6,762 nucleotides of DNA from Opitutia bacterium UBA7350 (lineage in GTDB: Bacteria; Verrucomicrobiota; Verrucomicrobiia; Opitutales; Coraliomargaritaceae), in contig DKOX01000120.1 of the NCBI GenBank assembly GCA_002470925.1, positions 1-6,762 of the forward strand, read 5' to 3'. The position numbers and the translations under genes were made by a program. Positions 1 to 5,706 of the stretch are shown here, piece after piece. The notes below the pieces were generated by a model. It ran no database searches. It was not told the DNA's origin and was given only the letters and a program-made list of their open reading frames with translations. Position 1 is the stretch's first letter, and the number at the start of each line of letters is the position of its first letter.

Positions 1-644
1 TAGAGGAGCCAGCCGAGACTGGAGACAAAGGCGGCAACATAGGTATAAGCGGCGGCGTCGAGGGTGCGGTTGACCCCTTCCAGTTCGTCGCGTTCCACGA
101 TCCCGAGATCCACGAGTTGCAGCTTGGCGCGCTTGCTGGCGTCAAACTCCACCGGGAGGGTGACGAGCTGGAAAATCGTCAGCACGAGGTAAACCCCAAT
201 ACCGAGATTCAGGAGGAGCGGGCCGAATCCCCCAAAGAAGAAGCCCCCGAACATAACGACCGGGAGGAGTTGTGAAGCGAAGCTGGTGATTGGCACGAGT
301 GCCATGCGGAGATTCAGGGGGGCGTAAGCTTGCTTGTGTTGGATGGCGTGCCCGGCTTCGTGGGCGGCGACTCCGAGGGCGGCGAGGCTGGTGCCACGGT
401 AATTGTCCCGGCTCAACGCGAGGCGTTTGTGGGTGGGGTCGTAGTGGTCGGTGAGGGTGCCGTGGCACTCGACGATCTCGACATCATGGATGCCAGCATT
501 GCGCATGACAGCGGCGGCGGCCTCGCGCCCGGTGATGCGACCACGGGAGGGCACCTGCACGTATTTACCGTAGGCGCTTTTTACTTTCATCTGAGCCCAA
601 AGGCCCACCACGAGTGGGACGATAATTAAAATTAGAAAATTCAT
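1..644 (-). CDS. YugP-type membrane zinc metallopeptidase (3' end beyond window)
   Basis: This is the start of a membrane-bound neutral zinc metallopeptidase of the B. subtilis YugP family (Pfam Zn_peptidase_2). Translation from the ATG at 644 gives 214 residues and stays open to the left edge, so the C-terminus is missing. A hydrophobic N-terminal segment (residues 2-17, FLILIIVPLVVGLW) should anchor it. The zinc motif HEAGH is at 95-99 in the context GVAAHEAGHAIQHK. A hydrophobic Gly/Phe-rich stretch at about 118-163 looks like one or two more membrane segments. It is followed by LPVEFDASKRA at 163-173, a conserved family block whose Glu166 is a likely third metal ligand. YugP proteins run to about 225-230 residues, so little is lost. 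The substrate of the family is unknown to me. No Shine-Dalgarno-like sequence precedes the start. The gene diverges from the thioredoxin-like gene. Confidence 0.9.
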   Translation of the reverse strand, partial: MNFLILIIVPLVVGLWAQMKVKSAYGKYVQVPSRGRITGREAAAAVMRNAGIHDVEIVECHGTLTDHYDPTHKRLALSRDNYRGTSLAALGVAAHEAGHAIQHKQAYAPLNLRMALVPITSFASQLLPVVMFGGFFFGGFGPLLLNLGIGVYLVLTIFQLVTLPVEFDASKRAKLQLVDLGIVERDELEGVNRTLDAAAYTYVAAFVSSLGWLL

Positions 645-753
645 TTAAACTTTGTAGTATTATGAGTGTCAGTGTAAGAAACAGTTCCAAGATAGATTAA
701 TATAATAAGATATAACCATTGTGGAACTGCAAAATGAATAAACACAAAAAATT
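645..753. promoter_or_regulatory. AT-rich divergent intergenic region
   Basis: This gap separates two divergent genes and must carry both promoters. It is strikingly AT-rich compared with the flanking genes. For the rightward gene the best -10 is TATAAT at 701-706. No convincing -35 lies 16-18 bases upstream (GAAACA at 678-683 is the 17-base candidate), so the promoter may depend on an activator or be of another type. For the leftward gene, CATAAT (complement of 659-664) is a possible -10, again without a clear -35. Neither start codon is preceded by a Shine-Dalgarno sequence. Assignments here are by eye and are inference. Confidence 0.35.
682..729. repeat. 8-bp inverted repeat around the TATAAT box
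   Basis: CAGTTCCA at 682-689 is matched by its exact reverse complement TGGAACTG at 722-729, with 32 bases between them. The pair brackets the TATAAT at 701-706. The left arm covers the -35 position and the right arm lies just downstream of the expected transcription start. The arm centres are 40 bases apart, close to four helical turns, so the arms would face the same side of the DNA. This looks like a split operator, but with one occurrence and 8-bp arms it could be chance. Confidence 0.3.
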
Positions 754-1242
754 ATGACAAAAAAAGCAATTCTTCTACTCACTGCGGCAGTTTTCTGTGG
801 TTTCACACTGCTTGCGTTTAGGGCGACCGATGCCGCGAGCGTGGTGGCGCACGAGACAGGCCTTTCATGGGAAACGGACTTTAAGGCAGCGCAAGCTGAG
901 GCGAAGGCGAGCGGCAAGCCAATGCTCCTCGACTTTACCGGATCGGATTGGTGCGGTTGGTGCATCCGGCTCGACAAAGAAGTTTTCACCCAACCGGAAT
1001 TTGCGGCCTTTGCCTCCAAAGCGCTGGTTTTAGTGGAATTGGATTTCCCGCGCGGAAAGTCGCAACCCGAGGCCATTAAAAAGCAAAATGAGGCCCTCGC
1101 GAAGGAATACGGGGTGCGTGGATTCCCGACCATTATTTTGCTTTCGCCGGATGGAAAACTGCTTGCAGAGACGGGTTACCAAAAAGGTGGAGCCGCGGAA
1201 TATGTGGCGCACTTGAAGGAACTACTTGCGGGTAAACTTTAA
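754..1242 (+). CDS. Secreted thioredoxin-fold protein with CGWC active site
   Basis: A 162-residue thioredoxin-family protein, probably a periplasmic thiol-disulfide oxidoreductase or disulfide reductase; the partner is not known. The N-terminus is a signal peptide: MTKK, then a hydrophobic core (about residues 5-22), with a plausible signal peptidase I cleavage after TDA at 28. The Cys at 15 lies in AVFCG, which is a poor lipobox, so a lipoprotein is unlikely. The redox motif CGWC is at 67-70 within GSDWCGWC, and the cis-proline loop GFPT is at 123-126. Beta-strand MLLDFTG at 57-63 and the C-terminal helix complete the fold, resembling the Thioredoxin_7/DsbD C-terminal type. The start is the first ATG of the frame and gives a full signal peptide; no Shine-Dalgarno is visible (AACACAAAAAATTATG). 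It converges on gluQ with 8 bases between stops and stands as a single gene. Confidence 0.9.
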   Translation: MTKKAILLLTAAVFCGFTLLAFRATDAASVVAHETGLSWETDFKAAQAEAKASGKPMLLDFTGSDWCGWCIRLDKEVFTQPEFAAFASKALVLVELDFPRGKSQPEAIKKQNEALAKEYGVRGFPTIILLSPDGKLLAETGYQKGGAAEYVAHLKELLAGKL

Positions 1243-1250
1243 GGCTGGCT

Positions 1251-2126
1251 TCACGCTTCGGGGCTTTCATCAAGCCCGGACCACCATTCCTCGCTGGCTC
1301 GCAGGCTTTCGGGGCTTTGCCCTGCCTCCCGCAATTCCCGCAGGCTCAGGGAGCGGTGCCGCTTGGCGAGTCGTTGACCCGTTTGATCCACCACCAGCGG
1401 GGCGTGGTAAAAATTGGGGGCAGGGTATTGCAGGGCTTCGTAAAGCAGGAGTTGGCGGGCGGTTGAAATGAGGAGGTCTTCGCCGCGCACCACTTCTGTT
1501 ATTTGCATGGCGGCATCGTCCACCACCACCGCGAGTTCATAGGAAGGGACGCCATCCTTGCGCCAAACAAGGAAATCTCCAAAATCGCGGAGGCTTTCAA
1601 AGGCGCAGGGCCCGAGACGCAAATCGTCAAATTTGAGGCTGCGGTGATCCGGCACACGGAAACGCCAGTTGTAGGCGCCTGGTTCATTAAGGTTTTGTCC
1701 GGTTCCCGGAGGCGGGCGCCAATGTTCGGGGTAAAGGGGCTCGCGCTCGTCCTCGGCATGGGGCGCTTCGCTCGCTCGCGCGACATCCCGGCGCGATTTC
1801 TCGCAGGGGTAAATGAAACCGCCATCCTTTAGTTTTTTCCAAGCTTCGAGAAATAGAGTCGAGCGCTCGCTTTGACGGTAAGGACCAAAGGAACCGCCGC
1901 AATCCGGTCCTTCCTGCCATTTGCAGCCAAACCATTGAAGATCTTCAATCGCGCTTTGGGCATATTCAGGGCGGCAACGCTGCGGGTCGAGATCCTCCTC
2001 GCGATAGAGGAGTTCCCCACCAGCCTCTGCGGCGCGTTCCATTGCGATCCAAAAAGTGCGGGCGTGACCCAGATGCAGGTAACCTGTGGGAGTGGGTGCA
2101 ATACGGCCTCGGTAGTTTCGATTCAT
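1251..2126 (-). CDS. gluQ: Glutamyl-Q tRNA(Asp) synthetase
   Basis: A 291-residue paralogue of the glutamyl-tRNA synthetase catalytic core, lacking the anticodon-binding half. The family activates glutamate with ATP and transfers it to queuosine at position 34 of tRNA(Asp) in the cytoplasm. Visible motifs: RIAPTPTGYLHLGHA (8-22) with the HIGH signature HLGH at 18-21, the glutamate-binding REEDLDPQR at 42-50, VVRGEDLL at 212-219 and the KMSKS-equivalent LAKRHRS at 253-259. Length matches the family (about 290-300). The zinc-binding region is unusual: the CxC pair is CEK (108-110) and the YxxxC element is YPEHW (132-136), so two of three cysteines are gone and the intervening loop is longer than in E. 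coli. The frame is open further upstream to 2180, but the 2126 start is chosen because it aligns with the family, has AAGAGG 4 bases upstream, and the promoter lies between 2153 and 2180. Confidence 0.93.
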   Translation of the reverse strand: MNRNYRGRIAPTPTGYLHLGHARTFWIAMERAAEAGGELLYREEDLDPQRCRPEYAQSAIEDLQWFGCKWQEGPDCGGSFGPYRQSERSTLFLEAWKKLKDGGFIYPCEKSRRDVARASEAPHAEDEREPLYPEHWRPPPGTGQNLNEPGAYNWRFRVPDHRSLKFDDLRLGPCAFESLRDFGDFLVWRKDGVPSYELAVVVDDAAMQITEVVRGEDLLISTARQLLLYEALQYPAPNFYHAPLVVDQTGQRLAKRHRSLSLRELREAGQSPESLRASEEWWSGLDESPEA

Positions 2127-2152
2127 AACGCCTCTTACATGGATATATTTAT

Positions 2153-2180
2153 ATATTAACTTTTTGTTACTGACTGTCAA
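2153..2180 (-). promoter_or_regulatory. Sigma-70-type promoter for gluQ
   Basis: On the minus strand a perfect -35, TTGACA (complement of 2175-2180), is followed after 16 bases by TAATAT (complement of 2153-2158). Transcription should begin near 2146, giving a leader of about 20 bases that contains AAGAGG (complement of 2131-2136) just before the gluQ ATG. This is the best promoter match in the window. It also argues against a gluQ start at 2180, which would lie in the -35 box. Confidence 0.6.
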
Positions 2181-2202
2181 ACCGCCGTTGGAAGACTTTT
2201 TT

Positions 2203-2231
2203 GCTTTCTCCTTGATTCCCAGTGAGAAAGC
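2203..2231 (+). other. Possible hairpin in helicase leader
   Basis: GCTTTCTC at 2203-2210 pairs exactly with GAGAAAGC at 2224-2231, leaving a 13-base loop, directly after a run of six T at 2197-2202. It sits about 70 bases before the helicase start, in what should be its untranslated leader. There is no T-run after the stem, so it is not a standard terminator. A regulatory or mRNA-stabilising role is only inference. Confidence 0.3.
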
Positions 2232-2263
2232 GTATCTGTTGTAGGGTTTTCAGGACCCGGGTG

Positions 2264-2302
2264 ATGAAAAGGCCGGGCATTTCAACACCCTCATACATAT
2301 GA
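2264..2302 (+). CDS. Possible 12-codon leader peptide overlapping the helicase start
   Basis: ATG at 2264 opens a frame reading MKRPGISTPSYI and stops at TGA 2300-2302, so stop and helicase start form ATGA (2299-2302), the classic layout for translational coupling. AGGA at 2252-2255 lies 8 bases before this ATG, a good Shine-Dalgarno distance, whereas the helicase ATG has none (CACCCTCATACATATG). The ATG also lies in a possible hairpin: TTTTCA (2247-2252) pairs with TGAAAA (2265-2270). TGAAA (2265-2269) could instead pair with TTTCA (2280-2284). The upstream frame is open from 2216 and includes a GTG at 2222, so a 27-residue version starting there is possible. The peptide resembles nothing I know. 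An overlap like this can arise by chance, so confidence is low. Confidence 0.3.
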   Translation: MKRPGISTPSYI

Positions 2303-3519
2303 CATTTAAAGAACTGGGCCTCGGGTCCAAAATTCTCTCGGCAATCGAGGCCTCGGGTTACACCGAGCCCACCCCGATTCAGGCGCAGGCCATTCCCGAA
2401 ATTCTCGCAGGTCGCGATGTGATTGGCTCTGCCCAAACCGGAACCGGAAAGACCGCCGCCTTTGCCTTGCCGGCGCTTCACATCCTTGGAGGCCACAAAA
2501 AAGGGGCGCCCCCGCGTTGCCTCGCCCTCGGGCCGACTCGTGAACTTGCCGCGCAGGTACAGGGACAATTCGAGAAATACGGCAAAAAGACCAAACTCAA
2601 AACCACCTTGGTGCATGGCGGGGTCGGTTATGGTCAACAGCGCCAGGATCTCGAACGCGGTTCCGACGTCGTGGTCGCGACTCCAGGACGGCTTCTCGAT
2701 CATGTGGAGCAGGGCAGCATCGACCTCAACTCGATTGAACTGCTCATCTTGGATGAAGTCGACCGTATGCTCGACATGGGCTTCATCGAAGATGTGAAAC
2801 GCATCATCAAACTTTGTCGCCATCCCAAGCGCCAGACCCTCCTCTTTTCCGCCACGGTCTCCGAGGAAATCAAACGCCTCATTGCCCGCAGTCTCAAGGA
2901 TCCCGTGGAGGTTGCGATTGCGATTAAAATCACGCCTGCTGAAACGGTGAAGCACGAAGTGTATCCGGTGGGAGCGATGCAGAAATTTGACCTCCTCGTG
3001 GCGCTGATTGAGAGTATGGAAATCGACAGTATGATTATTTTCTGTCGCATGAAGGTCGGAGCGGATCGTATTACGCGATGGCTCACCGAGCGCAACTACA
3101 ACTGCGCCGCAATGCACTCCAATCTCCCTCAGAAAGCGCGCACCAAGGCCCTGGATAAATTCAAAAACGGGGAAATCAAGATTCTGGTCGCGACGGATAT
3201 CGCCTCACGGGGTCTGGATATTGCGAATGTGACCCACGTGATCAATTATGATGTACCGGAGCATTGTGAGGATTACGTCCACCGTATCGGTCGCACCGGT
3301 CGGGCGCAACGCGAGGGCGATGCCGCCACCATTCTGGCACCTGACGAAACGGCCAAAATCGATGCGATTGAGAAATTTATTGACCAACAAATTCCGCAGC
3401 GACGGCTCGAGGGCTTCAATTACTTTTACGAACCGCACATCCGGGAAGCCGAGACCGCGGCCCCCAAGCGTCGCCGTCGCAATGCTTCCACCAGTAAGTT
3501 TGGCCGTCGCCGTCGCTAG
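2299..3519 (+). CDS. rhlE: DEAD-box ATP-dependent RNA helicase, RhlE type
   Basis: A 406-residue cytoplasmic RNA helicase that unwinds short RNA duplexes using ATP; RhlE relatives act in ribosome assembly and RNA turnover. All core motifs are present: Q-motif region with F3 and PTPIQ (24-28), Walker A AQTGTGKT (45-52), PTRELA (79-84), HGG (106-108), TPGR (128-131), motif II DEVD (152-155), SAT (184-186), IIFC (246-249), ATDIASRGLDI (298-308) and HRIGRTGR (328-335). The N-terminal sequence closely follows E. coli RhlE. The C-terminal tail (from about 388) is short and very basic (KRRRRN, FGRRRR), as expected for nonspecific RNA binding. The oddity is Val in place of Ala in motif II. The start is fixed by the conserved MTFKELGL opening; there is no Shine-Dalgarno, but a possible leader peptide overlaps the start. 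rsmE follows after 11 bases, probably co-transcribed. Confidence 0.95.
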   Translation: MTFKELGLGSKILSAIEASGYTEPTPIQAQAIPEILAGRDVIGSAQTGTGKTAAFALPALHILGGHKKGAPPRCLALGPTRELAAQVQGQFEKYGKKTKLKTTLVHGGVGYGQQRQDLERGSDVVVATPGRLLDHVEQGSIDLNSIELLILDEVDRMLDMGFIEDVKRIIKLCRHPKRQTLLFSATVSEEIKRLIARSLKDPVEVAIAIKITPAETVKHEVYPVGAMQKFDLLVALIESMEIDSMIIFCRMKVGADRITRWLTERNYNCAAMHSNLPQKARTKALDKFKNGEIKILVATDIASRGLDIANVTHVINYDVPEHCEDYVHRIGRTGRAQREGDAATILAPDETAKIDAIEKFIDQQIPQRRLEGFNYFYEPHIREAETAAPKRRRRNASTSKFGRRRR

Positions 3520-3530
3520 ATTTTTCAAAA

Positions 3531-4277
3531 ATGAACCTTCTGCTTTTCGAGGAAGCGTTTGAGCAAACCTGTATCGATTCGACGGACACACGTGCCGCGC
3601 ATCTCAGGGAGGTATTAAAAGTCGAGCTTGGAAGTTTGGTCTTTGTTGGGTTTGTGAGGGGGCGACGCGCTCGGGCAAAAGTCACGGAATTACCGGATGA
3701 CGGTTCGGTGCATCTGGAAGTGCTCGCGACCGAAGCAGCGCCGCCGCCGCTGCCGGTTGCGCTCTTGATGGGCTTGCCGCGTCCCCACACCGCCAAGCGT
3801 CTGCTTTTTGAGACCGCCAGTATGGGGATCAGTCGAATCGATTTCTTTGAAGCGGAAAAGGGGGAGCCTTCCTACGCTCGCAGTAGCCTCTGGCAGGACG
3901 AGGCCTGGCGCGAGCGACTGCGCCTTGGGGCGGAGCAATCCTTTGGAACGCATATTCCCGAAGTCGCGATGTATCCGGATCTACAGACCGCCCTCAGCGC
4001 GCAGAACCCGCAGGCCGCGCGCCTCGCCCTGGATAATTATGAATCGGGCGCATCACTGGGCGAACAAATCCCAGCCGAGGCAAAGGAGGTGGTGCTCGCC
4101 TTTGGGCCGGAACGCGGTTGGAGTTCCAACGAACGCGACACATTGCAACGCAATGGTTGGCTACTCGCGCATTTGGGCCCTTATGTTTTACGCTCTGAGA
4201 CTGCCGCGGTTGCGGCGGTGAGTGTTGCTGCCTCGCGCATCCAGGCATGGAAGGTCCCGACTGGGACGCAGCTTTAG
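3531..4277 (+). CDS. rsmE: 16S rRNA (uracil-1498-N3)-methyltransferase RsmE
   Basis: A 248-residue SPOUT-superfamily enzyme that transfers a methyl group from S-adenosylmethionine to N3 of U1498 of 16S rRNA in the assembled 30S subunit. The N-terminal part (about 1-70) is the PUA-like RNA-binding domain, with HLREVLKVELG (24-34) in the position of the usual H..VLR...G. The C-terminal knot domain carries AEQSFGTHIPEV (134-145), GPERGW (192-197) and the SAM-binding knot LGPYVLRSETA (215-225). Length fits the family (about 240-250). Two variations: EQSFGT replaces the more usual EQSGR or EQCGR, and GPERGW replaces GPEGG. The gene follows the helicase by 11 bases, suggesting a two-gene operon. 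No Shine-Dalgarno is seen (GATTTTTCAAAAATG), so translation may be coupled to the helicase. Its stop overlaps that of rsmD. Confidence 0.93.
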   Translation: MNLLLFEEAFEQTCIDSTDTRAAHLREVLKVELGSLVFVGFVRGRRARAKVTELPDDGSVHLEVLATEAAPPPLPVALLMGLPRPHTAKRLLFETASMGISRIDFFEAEKGEPSYARSSLWQDEAWRERLRLGAEQSFGTHIPEVAMYPDLQTALSAQNPQAARLALDNYESGASLGEQIPAEAKEVVLAFGPERGWSSNERDTLQRNGWLLAHLGPYVLRSETAAVAAVSVAASRIQAWKVPTGTQL

Positions 4278-4849
4278 TCGGTCGATCCCGCCCGCTGGTA
4301 AACCGCGATACTGGGTTTGTCTTTACCGGATTTGCCAAGACGACGGATACAGTCCCAATTCGGGAAATCGAGCTCAAGGTCGCCCGGCATTTCCAGACAG
4401 ACGAGTCCGTCTGTAGCGGTGACGGGTTCAATGTTTTCGGCAAAAATAGACTGCATCTTGGACTCCATCATGGCGTAGGGAGGATCGATAAAGACGAGGT
4501 CAAAGGAGCCGTATTTGGGATTGAGGGCATAAATTTTTTGAGTTAATACCTGCCAGTTTTCGGTACTCTCCAGCTCGCAGCTTTTTGCGGCGGCGGCCAG
4601 ATTCTTGCGGAGGCAGGCGACGACTTCGGCGCTGTTTTCGACAAAGAGCCCGGCGCTCGCGCCCCGACTCATGGCTTCCAGTCCGTAAGCACCGGTTCCG
4701 GCAAAACAATCTGCAATCCGTGCGCCTGCGATGCGGGGACCGAGAAAAGAAAAGATTGCTTCCCGCATTTGATCGGTTGCAGGACGGGTCTCCCGCCCTT
4801 TGGGTGCGGAGAGTTGGATGCCGCGTGCCTTGCCTCCGGTAATGCGCAT
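4274..4849 (-). CDS. rsmD: 16S rRNA (guanine-966-N2)-methyltransferase RsmD
   Basis: A 191-residue Rossmann-fold methyltransferase that uses S-adenosylmethionine to methylate the exocyclic amine of G966 of 16S rRNA. Family marks in order: MRITGGKARG at the N-terminus, RPATDQMREAIFSFL (22-36), SAM-binding motif I DCFAGTGAYGLEAMSRG (47-63), acidic motif II region FVENS (69-73) and catalytic DPPY (122-125). Length is typical (about 185-200). The ATG at 4849 gives the canonical MRITGG start. It begins 12 bases after the kdsA stop, so the two are probably co-transcribed. AGAG about 10 bases upstream of the start is a weak ribosome-binding candidate. It is convergent with rsmE: the TAA (complement of 4274-4276) and the rsmE TAG (4275-4277) overlap, giving four shared bases. 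In many bacteria rsmD lies next to coaD; here it does not. Confidence 0.95.
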   Translation of the reverse strand: MRITGGKARGIQLSAPKGRETRPATDQMREAIFSFLGPRIAGARIADCFAGTGAYGLEAMSRGASAGLFVENSAEVVACLRKNLAAAAKSCELESTENWQVLTQKIYALNPKYGSFDLVFIDPPYAMMESKMQSIFAENIEPVTATDGLVCLEMPGDLELDFPNWDCIRRLGKSGKDKPSIAVYQRAGSTD

Positions 4850-4861
4850 GATGGATGAGCT

Positions 4862-5653
4862 CTAGCGAACCGCCTGCCAGACGCGGAGGAGGCTTGCTAC
4901 AAGCGCCGGTAATTCTGCAAGGGGGATTTGGCTGGCGGCGTCGGAGATCGCTTGGCCCGGGTTGGGGTGGGTCTCAAGGAAGACGCCGTTGGCTCCGGCG
5001 GCGAGGGCGGCACGCGCCAGAGCGGGAACGTGTTCGCGTTGACCGCCACTGATTCCGCCTGCTGCACCGGGGAGTTGTACGCTATGGGTGGCATCAATGA
5101 TGGTGGGATGTCCGTTTGCCGCCATGATACCAAAACTGCGCATATCGACGACGAGGTTTTGGTAACCGAAGGTAGTACCGCGGTCGGTTTGCCAGATTTC
5201 GTTGGCTCCGGCTTCCTCCAGTTTTTTGACTACAAACTGCATTTCCTGAGGGGAGAGGAATTGACCCTTTTTGACGTTGATGGCGCAGTCGGTTTTTGCG
5301 GCGGCGAGGAGGAGGTCGGTTTGCCGGCAGAGAAAGGCGGGGATTTGGAGGGCGTCGACCACTGCGCCAACTGCTTCGCACTGTCCGGGCAAATGGATGT
5401 CGGTGATCGTTTTAAACCCATATTCGGCTTTGATGGTCTGGAATATTTCGAGACCCCGCTCGAGGCCAGTGCCACGGTCACTGCCAATCGAGGTGCGGTT
5501 TGCTTTATCAAAGGAACCTTTGAAGAGGATATTCAGATTGGGGTATTTTTCCTGTAGGGCCTGGAGTGTATCCGCGACCGGACGACAGGTCTCGAGGCTC
5601 TCGAGTGAGCAGGGGCCAGCGAGGAGAAGGAGTTGATCCGGGATGTGCAGCAT
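4862..5653 (-). CDS. kdsA: 3-deoxy-D-manno-octulosonate 8-phosphate synthase, metal-dependent type
   Basis: A 263-residue cytoplasmic aldolase-like enzyme that condenses phosphoenolpyruvate with D-arabinose 5-phosphate to give Kdo-8-phosphate, the precursor of the inner-core sugar of lipopolysaccharide. Family blocks are LAGPCSLES (11-19), FKGSFDKANRTS (44-55), TDIHLPGQCEAV (84-95), INVKKGQFLSP (125-135), TDRGTTFGYQNLVVDMR (156-172) and DATHSVQLPG (187-196). Cys15, His190, Glu227 and Asp238 match the four metal ligands of Aquifex KdsA (Cys11, His185, Glu222, Asp233), so this is the metallo class; the E. coli enzyme has Asn for Cys. The frame is open upstream to 5806, but that part overlaps the preceding gene and is not KdsA-like; MLHIPDQ at 5653 is the natural start. 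The 53-base gap upstream holds a weak promoter candidate (TTGGCG, 17 bases, CTAAAT) and no Shine-Dalgarno. It probably forms an operon with rsmD. Confidence 0.95.
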   Translation of the reverse strand: MLHIPDQLLLLAGPCSLESLETCRPVADTLQALQEKYPNLNILFKGSFDKANRTSIGSDRGTGLERGLEIFQTIKAEYGFKTITDIHLPGQCEAVGAVVDALQIPAFLCRQTDLLLAAAKTDCAINVKKGQFLSPQEMQFVVKKLEEAGANEIWQTDRGTTFGYQNLVVDMRSFGIMAANGHPTIIDATHSVQLPGAAGGISGGQREHVPALARAALAAGANGVFLETHPNPGQAISDAASQIPLAELPALVASLLRVWQAVR

Positions 5654-5706
5654 AGTGATATTTAGGGTAAATTTCTTTGAAACGCCAAGCGGTAAAGCAG
5701 GTTCTT

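Noticed and set aside
330..629. A 99-codon plus-strand frame at the left end
   Set aside because: It is the antisense of the YugP-type peptidase, which has HEAGH and the full family pattern on the minus strand.
669..1133. A minus-strand frame across the thioredoxin-like gene
   Set aside because: It covers the AT-rich promoter region and opposes a clear signal peptide plus CGWC protein.
1261..1277. Hairpin GGGCTT-TCATC-AAGCCC as a terminator at the thioredoxin/gluQ junction
   Set aside because: The stem is only 6 bp, lies inside the gluQ coding end and is not followed by a T-run on either strand.
2167..3117. A 316-codon open frame on the minus strand
   Set aside because: It is the antisense of the helicase gene, in which every motif is conserved on the plus strand, and it would run through the divergent promoter region.
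4254..4267. Hairpin GTCCC-GACT-GGGAC near the end of rsmE as a terminator
   Set aside because: The 5-bp stem is within coding sequence and has no T-tract after it.
4928..5557. A 209-codon open frame on the plus strand
   Set aside because: It lies antisense inside kdsA, whose protein matches its family along the whole length; the opposite frame has no recognisable content.
5654..5706. A kdsA promoter with TTGGCG and CTAAAT
   Set aside because: The -10 is poor and so close to the ATG that the mRNA would be leaderless or nearly so; noted in the kdsA entry only as a weak candidate.
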